Source: Halictus rubicundus (taxonomy: Eukaryota > Arthropoda > Insecta > Hymenoptera > Halictidae). From it: a DNA stretch of 64,000 nucleotides. The translations under genes were made by a program, and so were the position numbers. Shown here piece by piece: positions 55,391 through 64,000 of the stretch (position 1 is the stretch's first letter; each line of letters begins with the position of its first letter). The stretch is from contig NC_135151.1 in assembly GCF_050948215.1 (NCBI RefSeq), positions 11,262,220-11,326,219 of the forward strand. Direction: 5' to 3'. The notes beneath the pieces were generated by a model. That model made no database searches. It saw only the letters and a list, made by a program, of their open reading frames with translations, and had not been told where the DNA came from.

Positions 55391-57521
55391 CTTAATCGCA
55401 CTATACAAGCACAATGCTTCCTGGGACGTAGCAGGTTTGCAGAGAGCAATAATGGCGACTCCCGTTTCATTCACAGGCAGCTACTAACCAGTAGCGAGAC
55501 ACGTCTGCAGGACGTCTCTATTATATGATTAGACGATTATGAGGTCGTCTAAGCGTGCTCATAACCGGAGAAATCTGTACCACATTCTTCCGCAGAAAGT
55601 ATCCACGGTAGAGACGTTGCCGGTCGCATCAGCCTGGCTTCGAGAGGCCTCGTGCTCGAGGTATCGAATCTCGAACGAAGCTGTCCCGCAGTGCGGTGGT
55701 GAACGTCTTGTTTCGACTCGTTCTCGATTCTTCCGCCGTGTTTATTCGCGTTCCATCTAGCGGACCAGGCGGGAGGCGCTCTGTCCACTGTGCTTACGGG
55801 CTACTTGAAAAAATCATTTGCATCTTCGATCGTCCTCCAATTCCCCAAGAAGAATTCTGGTAATCCCTACGGGCCCTTTAATCCCCTTAACCGGCGACTC
55901 TAGTTGATCTAGTTGGCTCGTCGTTGATTTAAGCTTCGGTGAAAAAGATTGAGAAGTAAATGGAAAATGGTGGAAGGAGCAGGATAGTCGGGAAAACTGC
56001 TGGGACAAGGCGCATAAGCCTGGAAATAGGTTAGTGGCTCACGCTGCATAGGCTGGAGATCGGTGCTGGGCCAAGATTTGTGTCAGTAGTCCTTGCAGGG
56101 GGCTGCAACTGCTTGTCGATTATGTGTTCCAGGGTGTACAAGTTCAATCTTAGGATTACGATCATTTTGGAGAATGTGCAGGTCTCTAGACGATCTGTGG
56201 AAGGTGATGGAGCAGGTTTTATTAGAATTAGGGTTGGATTATTGATTAGATGCTGCGAGAAATTGGCGTAGGGAGCTTAATTTTGGTGTATTAAAATTAT
56301 AGAGCCTGTAGAGAGTCCTAGAAGCAGGCAAGATTACAGATTTTATTAGAGACACGGTATCTAATCAGTTAGACCTCTCATAGTCTTCCTACAAACTTAG
56401 AATTGATCTGATTAGTGAAATTGTTTGGGCATGGTAAGCACAATTTTGAGTGGACAATTTGTGGAGAGTCTATGCCAATATTTGAGATCTATGACAATCT
56501 TTCTAGTGCGGTCTTACGCACCGAGACAATCTTATTGACTCTGAGAAATATCTCAAAATTACAAAACGTCAGATTACTGGATACGATATGTTTTTATGCA
56601 TTATTGTTCGCTTCAAAAAATTTGAAGACAGCTAAGGAATCTATCAAAAAGTTTCAATCATTTAGAAATTATTGTAATGCCTATGGCAATTCTAGGGTTC
56701 GCAGAATGCTGCAAAAGTCGATAAGACAATTTTTACTGGAGTCAGCGGACACAATTTAGAGTACATAACAATTTTAGGCTTGAAATCTTGCTCAGCCAAT
56801 TGAACGCCTAATTGGTCGTAAAATGAATGTTTTTTTTCCCCGGTTCTGAACTACATATATCTCGGACACATCGGTTCAAGCTCTCGTTATCTGGCAACGT
56901 TTATAACCGGCGCGAGCCATTTTACAGACGCAGACTAGGCCCCAACACTTTCACCGGCGGATTTCTAACGCGCCGCTCGATCTTTCGCATCGTTCACACG
57001 CACGCACGCACGCGCGCACGCACGCACGCACGCACACGTACTCACACAACGGCAACCTCGAAAACGTATGCGCGAGCTTGCGAAAGTTTATTTGGCGATG
57101 GCTCGACCGAGAAAGACGAAATCCGAAATGGTCTCGATTAGACCGGTTTCGATCGCACGACTAATCGGCCGCCGACCGATTGTTCGATCGGCATTCGCCG
57201 GGACCGTTGATGGGGTTATGGTTAACCCATTGCGGTCGCGTTCATGTTAATTGGATAATAGAGTCGGCTAATAGGGGACTCGGCCTCTCGAATATTCTTG
57301 GAATATTCGGATAACAATCTCGCGACTCATTCCAACATTCAATTTTTTAATTGCTTGACACGTGAACGAGTTCTTCTAGCGGTTCAAAATTGCTTCCCTA
57401 GGAAAAATTGATCCTTCGTACTAATCAATTAAGCTTCCATTAGACGAAACTTTGTGGAATTGATGCGATAAACATTTTTCTGTTGGATCATATTTATTTT
57501 TCTGTTCACCAATTCTGCAAA
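55391..57521. other. Non-coding stretch, nothing certain
   Basis: A GC-balanced patch at 55540-55790; an AT-rich part with a 114-codon + frame at 56415-56759 whose end overlaps a repeat shared with 51.3-51.4 kb; and a (CACG)n run at about 56995-57038 in a GC-rich patch. A 'TTAACCCATTGCGGTCG' motif near 57221 looks like a lone piggyBac-like end. Confidence 0.4.
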
Positions 57522-57763
57522 TTAACCCCTCGCCCTACAATATCGAGACTCGTGATGAAGATTCTGAGCAGAGTCTAATAAATATGTATGTTATTAATTT
57601 CGTTTAAATAAAATTCTATGTTGTTGTAGTCGATACATATTTTTTGGAGAAAACATAGGCATACGATAAATATAAACTGTCTTTGTTTTTTCTATGAAAT
57701 TCTGAACGATGAAGAATTTCTAATCATTATAATAAAAAAATAAATAGAAGTGCAACGAGTCAA
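57522..57763. mobile_element. Family B piggyBac-like MITE, reverse copy
   Basis: It opens TTAACCCCTCGCCCTACAAT and closes 'agaagtgcaacgagtcaa', the worn reverse of CCCGTTGCACTAC. Inside are 'gatgaagattctgagcagag', 'aacataggcatacgataaa' and 'gaagaatttctaatcatt'. About 240 bp. Confidence 0.85.
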
Positions 57764-57773
57764 AGACCGCGAA

Positions 57774-57974
57774 TCAACACTAAACCTATCATTACCGATC
57801 AGGAGACCGTTTCCAAATTTTCTATTTTATAATCATCGAATTTATAGAGATGCTGCGATCCACGCTTCATTATGAAGCGTATTGTAATGAACATCGTAGA
57901 AAATCGAACTAAATTTTGTCATTTTCATGAGACCAATGCGAGCCATTTTTAGCGCTCGGTAAGTACAGCGTTAA
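57774..57974. mobile_element. Family E piggyBac-like MITE
   Basis: The left end 'tcaacactaaacctatcatt' (TTAA worn to TCAA) leads on to 'aggagaccgtttcc'. The right end is 'gctcggtaagtacagcgTTAA'. About 200 bp, matching the nested copy at 39983-40195 in length and ends. Confidence 0.72.
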
Positions 57975-58543
57975 AAATAGGTATTGTGGATTTTTTTCCC
58001 ATTGTAAAAGACGAGTTATTTTTGCGCAACACAGAAGAGGCGAATGTGGTTTCGCGTGACGGCGAGAAGAAAGGAGATACCGATCGTATCATTTACCTTT
58101 TAAAATCGCAGACTTTTTCGTACCGCCGAAAATAACGCGGATATTTCTGTCGACGTTGGCTGACTCACCCGGCGATGGCCCACGGCTTTAGAAACATTTG
58201 TGACGCTTAAATATTAAACCAACTGTACACCTCCGCCAAGGTGAACGCCGGACAATGAGACTGTTTTCCCTGTAATCCATTTGACTCTCCAATTAGCAGA
58301 TCCGCCTAGTCATTTGATTAACTAATCAATCCTGTGAGCTAACCGCTGAATCTAATACCCTGTCTTCGAGATCCTGAAACGACGGCGAGGGCTACCGTTC
58401 TGCAAAATCAAAATTGTCAGAGACGAGGGCCAAATAAAAAATTTAATTCTCTCTTTCATCATTTCCATCAGGATCAAGGTATCGATACTCTCAAGTTCCT
58501 TTTTATATGTAGAAATGCAAAAGAGATCCAGTCTCACGATTAT
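57975..58543. other. Non-coding stretch, nothing recognised
   Basis: No frame or motif that I can support. Confidence 0.45.
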
Positions 58544-58737
58544 GGAGCGGATTTTATGCATTTATGGCAAAAATGGGTAGCTGTAATGCGAAAGCGTACA
58601 AAGGTTAAACGCACTGAACAGTATCGATGCTTTGTTTTCAGTTGTTTGGAGTTATGAAGAAAGAAAAGAAAATTCCTGCTTGGTTCCTTGCTGCAATTGG
58701 TCTAGACAATTTTTATTTTGCACAAAGATCCGCAGCC
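58544..58737. mobile_element. F1-family MITE, complete copy
   Basis: The left end 'gagcggattttatgcattta' continues into tggcaaaaatggg. The right end is 'tttttattttgcacaaagat' then ccgcagcc. About 195 bp. Confidence 0.78.
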
Positions 58738-59690
58738 GAACGATTACTTGTTTCGTCTCTTAAGGGCCCGGGATAGTCACGTGACTTTTTCATTAATAAT
58801 TTCCATTCACAGCCTTCACAGGTCTTAATCTGACCTCTTTAAAATATTCTTATACATATAAGGACGAAAACTTGAGACGCGTAAAACCATTTTTGGACGG
58901 TAATGTAGTCGCTCTACCTTATCGCGAATCTACGAAGACCGGGCCCCTAAGAATTATAACTCGGTTGGAAATGACAAAAACGGGGCTCCTAAGTTTTTCT
59001 ATTACCGTTACCGTTTTGCATGTCGCTCTACTCGTGTTTTCCACGAATGCATAAAGATCCTAATGATCGATGACTAGCTGCAACAGAAGGGCAAAGGTTG
59101 TGAAGAGTATGAAGGGTTAAAGAGATCGGCGATTTCGGAGCGATTCGCCTCGAGTACGGATTACACGAACAGCGAAATTTCATCGTTCCGACGAGCACAC
59201 CGAGTCAGTTGGCTCGGTTTCGTTCGCGGTGAAAGTTTGAGTGTCGAGGTGCATGGCCTCGTTCCCCGGTCTGTTATCGACGCGATGTGAACGCCCCCTA
59301 ATGCAAGACAGTAGCGTTGCGCTTCGGCCACGAGTGGAGCAGCGTTTCGTGTCCAGGAGGAGGAGGAGGTGGAGAAACAGGAGGCGGCGATACGACCAAC
59401 AGGAGGACCGTAGAGGGGGAAAAACGACGACCAGCTATACCTCGATAGAGACACGCGTCCACCGCCTAAGCCTCCTTGAACCCGATCGGCGGCCGCTTTT
59501 GTCCTTCCATCGCTCGATTTCCGCTTCGCTCTCGGAAAAACCAGAAAACGACCCTCGAAATGCAGCCTGCAAGCCTCTTAATCATTCGTGAGGAAACACA
59601 AAGTACACTGTACGAGTTTCAAAATGGCGCCGGAGAAGGTCCGACATCCGACGCTAAAACGTTAATATTGTACGACTGCATGATCACTGG
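58738..59690. other. Non-coding stretch with a GC-rich patch
   Basis: 59130-59640 is GC-rich with a short (GGA)n run near 59358. Frames on both strands overlap and carry no domain. Confidence 0.4.
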
Positions 59691-60062
59691 ACTGCGGATT
59701 TGATGCATGTATGACAAAAATCGTGTAGATTCAATTTAAATCAGCAAAAACTTTAAGAGAACTTAAAAATACTATGGTATTATTTTGAACCTATTAAACA
59801 TATTAACCCGTTGCACTACTATTTATTTTGTGATTGTAATGATTAGAAATTCTTGGTCGTTCAGGATTTCATAGAAAAAACAAGGACGTTTATATTTATT
59901 GTATGCCTATGTTTCCTCCAAAGGACTCTGTTCAGAATCTTCATCACGAGTCTGACTTGATATCGTAGGACAAGGGGTTAAGAAAGAAAATCAATTTTTA
60001 TGTCACTCCGGTTTCTTACGAATCAGGTAGAAAATGTTTATTTTGCATAAAAATCCGCTGCC
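59691..60062. mobile_element. F1-family MITE split by a family B insertion
   Basis: The left end 'gactgcggatttgatgcatg' continues into tatgacaaaaatcg. The right end is 'attttgcataaaaatccgct' then gcc. With the family B element removed the F1 copy is about 195 bp, the usual size. Both outer flanks read atgatca(c/t). Confidence 0.82.
59803..59981. mobile_element. Family B piggyBac-like MITE nested in an F1 copy
   Basis: TTAACCCGTTGCACTACTA at the left and 'gtaggacaaggggTTAA' at the right, with TTAA at both borders. The interior matches the other family B copies but lacks about 60 bp in the middle. Confidence 0.88.
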
Positions 60063-60473
60063 TAATGATCACTGTCGGTCGAGTCTGTATTTACTATCGT
60101 CGAGCGGGGAAAAAGGTAATAAAATCCTGCGTATCTTCACTGTTTGTTCCGCACCATCAAATCGGCTTCCCTTCGTGGCTACCCTAAACTTAGGGGATAG
60201 GGAGTTTCCGTAGCAGTTTCGCCACGTTTAACCCTCGGAAGACAACCGTTTCTGACGATCTCATTCTTGTTCGAGTAAATCCGGACATTTATTTCTCAAT
60301 TTCTGTACGCACATCTTCGAGTGTAACCACTATTCTCAGATGCATCGACCATTTATTACGTGCATTAAAAATAGTTTATAACTTGACTCACACCCTAGAC
60401 GTTTGACATAAAATTTAATCGCTCTCTGCTTCGTCGGAGACATGCTGACAGAGAATAACAAGCTTTTTTTAAA
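60063..60473. other. Non-coding stretch, nothing recognised
   Basis: AT-rich, no supported feature. Confidence 0.45.
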
Positions 60474-60960
60474 TTGAAAAATTCACTGTAAACAAACGGC
60501 TCCACAAAAGTTAACAAAATCAACGTGGAGTGTAGCTAAGACTTCATATTAATTAATCCTAGCGCTGGTCAAACGAAGATCATGCTACTAGCCTAGCTTC
60601 AGGTTAAACATTCTGATAGTGTTTCAAATCGCTGGCTGTGTTAACGATCAAAAACTTTCTGAATTGAAAAATTCTCTGTAAACAAACGACTCGATAAAAG
60701 TTAACAAAATTAACATGCAGGGTAGCTAAGACTTCGTACTAATTAATCCTAGTGTTGGTTAGCCGAAGATCATGCTACCAGCCTCCCCGCACCTCAGACA
60801 TTCAGACAGTGTCTCAACCTTCCGACTCTGACTCTGATCGAAAACCTTCCAGATTGAAAAATTCACAATAATCAAACGACTGCACAGAAGTCCGCAAAAT
60901 TAATACAGAAGGTAATTAATACTCCATACTAATTAATCCCACTATCCAAACAAAGTTTCC
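60474..60960. repeat. Tandem repeat of exactly 190 bp, about 2.6 units
   Basis: The motif ttgaaaaattcactgtaa recurs at 60474, 60664 and 60854. Units share 'aaaagttaacaaaat', 'tagctaagacttc', 'attaattaatcctag' and 'cgaagatcatgctac'. Confidence 0.92.
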
Positions 60961-62640
60961 TCTTCTATCGCATCGAGAAAAAAATTTATTCTGCGTACCT
61001 ACATGATGCTATTGTACCTACATGAGAATTGCGTTCGTCGTCGTGGATCCTGCGAGCTGCAAGGAAAGGCCTCGGAAGAGGAAAGGAAAGGAAAGGAGCG
61101 GAGAGAGGAGAGGAGAGGAGAGGGAGGATAAACAGCGTCGCGGAGGACGGCTAAGCCAGAAGAGAGAAAGTCGATTCCTCCGTTTAGCATTCCCTTTCGC
61201 GCGGCGCGAGACGAAGTCACGGCAGTCCAATAAATTCTTCAGGAAAGTTTGAAAAATAGAGGACGCTCGCTGAATGGACTGTCGGCGAGAGGCTAGTTAT
61301 TCAGCAGTCTCGTCGGTGGGAGAGAGGATCCTCTCTGTCTAGCTGTTCTCATCCGTCTGTTTCTGCCGGCGCGTGAGAAAATCTTCGCCCCCGAGTCCTG
61401 CTGCTGCTGCTTCTTCTTCTTCCTCTTCTTCTTCCTCTGCCTTTTCTTCTTTTCCTTAACGCTGGAAATATCACGGATCAGATCGTCCTGCGAGAGATCA
61501 ATCCACCTACGCCACTGCAAAAAAATGCGTCTGAAAAGGTTAGCAGGGTATACTCCTTTCTGATCTACTCCTTGTACCGATCTCTGGATCCAGGGATTTA
61601 GCAACGGCTTGCCCGAGGAATCAGCTTCGCTGACGAACATATCGTACGTGACGAATGTACTACGTACTCACGTAAATGCATAAAATCGTCTGGTGATCAA
61701 TTTTCAATGTATGAAAACTGATTTTATCAGATATCCGCCTGACTGAGAAATAGCAAAAATTTAATGTGACTAGACATTGGCACAAAAACTGATTCTTTCG
61801 ATGCAAAGTCTTCAGTGCGTACGAGTGGCTCTAATAATCCGATCGGCCCAGAGAACTGTCTCAATTTTTTTCCGCTTTTCAACTCGCACAAAGCCCCATC
61901 CGCACCCGCGACTGTTCGGAAACAAAGGGAAAGCTCTAGAAGATATCTCCGAAAATAAAGGTGCAAGATCGCGGAGGGCGCGCTGTGGCGTTTCTAAACA
62001 TAGCGACGTCGCGAGAAATTAGATTTCCTCGGCGTATTGGTCCCGTCGGCAGCCCGTATTTCAGGCAGCTAATAAAGCCGGCTAACCACACGGAAATCGT
62101 TCGGGGATCGTTGGGAGCGCAGTTGTTAGCGACAATCGGGCATCGATCCGACAACGGTGGCAGATAGGGGCAGATGGCTCGACGCCCCGACGCTCGGCGA
62201 CGCTTCGACGACGCTTCGACGAACGTCTGTCTCGGGGATGGGGCCTCTCCCTCCTTCTCTTTCTCTGCGGAAGTTGCAGGAAGGGACAGAAAAACGGGGA
62301 ACGAGAAACACGCCCAACAACCGAACGAAACCTCGTTCGAGACGTGGAGAAAGGACAGGAAGAGCGCGGACGCACTCTCCTGCAGAGAGTTCTAAAAATT
62401 GCCCGTGGCCGACGCGTGCACGCGTTACCCTCGCCAAACTCGGCTGGAATTCCTCTAAAAACGACGACCATCCTCCAGCCACGGCAAAAGGCTCGCAATT
62501 GATCCGAACCGAAGAATTTTTGCTCGTCCCGCCGCAATTTTCTGAAACATTCTCAAGGCGAATTATTAGAGCTAGTTCAAGAAACTGTTTGAAGACCACA
62601 ATTTGAGAATATTGACGCATCAAAGATTTTTTACGTGGTC
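60961..62640. other. Non-coding stretch with two GC-rich patches
   Basis: 61020-61640 has a purine-rich run (61060-61130) and CTG/CTT runs (about 61397-61450). 62000-62540 is GC-rich with long overlapping frames on three phases and both strands (up to 165 codons), all arginine/serine-rich and without domains. Such mutual overlap is typical of GC-rich non-coding DNA. A solo F1-like end, 'aaatgcataaaatcg', is at 61676. Confidence 0.4.
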
Positions 62641-62697
62641 CCTGTTTCTTGCAATTGATATAGAGAATGTCTATTTTGCATAAGGATCCACAGTCTA
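62641..62697. mobile_element. F1-family 3' fragment
   Basis: 'tttcttgcaattgatatag' followed by 'ctattttgcataaggatcca' and cagtct matches the right end of the 59.7-60.06 kb copy. No left end is found. Confidence 0.6.
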
Positions 62698-62735
62698 GTC
62701 GTAATAAAAATAATCAAGTATAACTTATCGAAGAG

Positions 62736-62983
62736 TTAACCCTTAGCACTCGAATGGCGACTATAAGGCGCCACTAAAAATTGCTGTATCATTATTCAAA
62801 ATATTTTTTACATTATTAAATTTGTATGTATTTAATAAATTACTAAACACTTCATTATTGTACGAGTAAATTGCACCATTTTCGCATGTATAGCATGAAA
62901 AAATATATATAGAAGGGAAATATTCTAGGTCGGAAGAAATGTTTCGTTTTGGAGTTAAAATGGCTTCGAGTGCAAAGGGTTAA
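62736..62983. mobile_element. Family D piggyBac-like MITE, intact copy
   Basis: TTAACCCTTAGCACTCGAAT at the left and 'ggcttcgagtgcaaaggg' then TTAA at the right, inverted and TTAA-bordered, 248 bp. It serves as the empty-site reference for the two insertions in the copy at 39247-40220. No coding capacity. Confidence 0.9.
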
Positions 62984-63401
62984 GAGACTGCAATTGAAAT
63001 TTGAAATTTGAACGTTCCGCGCAACAAGTGAAAATATCAATTATCTTTGGGGGCCGGTGACGATTTCTTGCGCGCATTTCGAGTCCCGCTACCAATCGGT
63101 TAATCTTATCAGGGATCGAGGAGAGCGGGGTAAAAGCTTCGGAGAAAACCGTCGCGTCGCCAGCCGCGAACCAGTGAACCCACGGAAACCGTAAAAAATC
63201 AGATTCAAGGTCTTTCGAAGGGAGCGGAAGACCCGTTATTGTCTTACCATTTTATGTCCGTCCGCTTCCTGATATCGATCGGTCGAAATTACGACGTCAT
63301 CGAATCTCTCATTCCACTTTGCCCGAGTCTTCAGCAGTCGACGATCGAACACAGAGAACTTCTCCGGTCGACTTGCTTTTAACTGCTCTGGGAAAGTCGT
63401 A
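62984..63401. other. Non-coding stretch, nothing recognised
   Basis: GC-balanced, no supported feature. Confidence 0.45.
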
Positions 63402-63530
63402 TCTGGATTTTATGCATTTACGAGCGGAATAGGCCATATCATTTCCAGTAGTACGTAACATTAAAAGTGTAGATCCATTGCTCATGCATTATTCAAATTA
63501 AAACTACCTGACAAACGAAGTCCGCAGTCT
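63402..63530. mobile_element. F1-family MITE, short copy
   Basis: The left end 'ctggattttatgcatttacg' is worn. The right end is 'acaaacgaagtccgcagtct', followed by 'actgatcactc', the usual outer flank. About 130 bp, so internally deleted. Confidence 0.65.
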
Positions 63531-64000
63531 ACTGATCACTCATGATAAACAGCTTCTCGCTCGAACACAGTTAAATCCATCACACAAAATTCCTGCTCGA
63601 ACATCGAAAAAGCAGTTGCTCGCAACAATCAAAACCAGGGAACTAAAATCAAGCATGAATCGCAGAGTATCCGGATTCCGAGCGAATTATACTTTTGCTT
63701 AACACATTGTTTGCGAAACATTTCGCGCGCGGCCTTGAGCCATTTTTAGAAATCGCTGTAACTGTAAGATAACGCTATAAATAACAAAAGTAGTATGTCA
63801 ATATAACAAGTATGTGTGCTGTGGAACTGTCACAGAGACGATGGTAACACAATCAACTGTTATAACCAAAAAGAAAAAAAGTCATGGAATAGCAAGTATT
63901 TCGTCAACTAAAATCGTATTGGTTACAAATAAGGACTATAAGTAACCGAAAATTTGTTCTCCTGTTGGTAAATGTTATCGTTGAGGGAAATTCATTTCGA
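63531..64000. other. Non-coding stretch, nothing recognised
   Basis: AT-rich. 'TTAACACATTGTTTGCG' at about 63699 could be another lone TTAA-type transposon end. Confidence 0.4.

Noticed and set aside
62082..62623. Overlapping frames of 149-165 codons on both strands
   Set aside because: Three long frames occupy the same GC-rich DNA, so composition explains them. None resembles a known protein.
1..64000. tRNA, rRNA and CRISPR search by eye
   Set aside because: Several gttcga-type words occur but none sits in a complete cloverleaf. No rRNA segment and no spacer-repeat array was seen; the tandem arrays lack unique spacers.

Overview
The window looks like nuclear DNA from a holometabolous insect, most likely a hymenopteran (bee, ant or wasp). 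Reasons: one confidently recognised protein, the C-terminal half of an insect-type GLYR1/NPAC (Ndf) homologue; GT-AG introns of about 90 nt inside the gene but very long non-coding stretches around it; alternation of AT-rich DNA with CpG-rich patches; and a heavy load of small non-autonomous DNA transposons and short tandem arrays. The order is an inference. No prokaryotic, viral or organellar gene was recognised, and no CRISPR array, rRNA or complete tRNA.

Layout. 1-16379: no recognisable coding exon; probably the upstream intron of GLYR1 and/or intergenic DNA, holding satellite-like arrays (1.58-2.60, 4.55-4.84, 5.37-5.85 kb), a near-perfect Tc1-type MITE (3321-3676), a Transib-like non-autonomous element (6480-7556) and a long fold-back repeat near 13.7 kb. 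16380-17313: the last three coding exons of GLYR1 on the + strand, then a probable long 3' UTR. 21.0-22.55 kb: a GC-rich, simple-repeat-rich block that could hold promoters and non-coding first exons. 28.0-29.57 kb: start of a second + strand gene, with a palindromic NRF-1/Erect-wing-type site, a possible non-coding first exon, a leader with three short upstream ORFs, and a first coding exon of 20 codons ending at a strong splice donor. I see none of its later exons, and the product is unknown.

30-64 kb: no supported coding exon. It is filled by transposon relics and tandem arrays. TTAA-flanked, piggyBac-like MITEs fall into three families. TA-flanked Tc1/mariner-type MITEs are present, as is a dispersed family (here F1) with 'actgcggattttatgca' ends at about a dozen loci. 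Three related arrays of 172-186-bp repeats lie at 46, 49 and 52 kb. Several insertions can be shown by comparing a filled copy with an empty copy in the same window.

The main yield is therefore one real gene fragment, one gene start and an unusually readable record of nested transposition. Nothing here amounts to a new multi-gene system. The points most worth checking are the Transib-like element, the nested TTAA/TA insertion stack at 39.2-40.2 kb, the F1 family, the fold-back hairpin and the uORF-rich leader at 29.4 kb.
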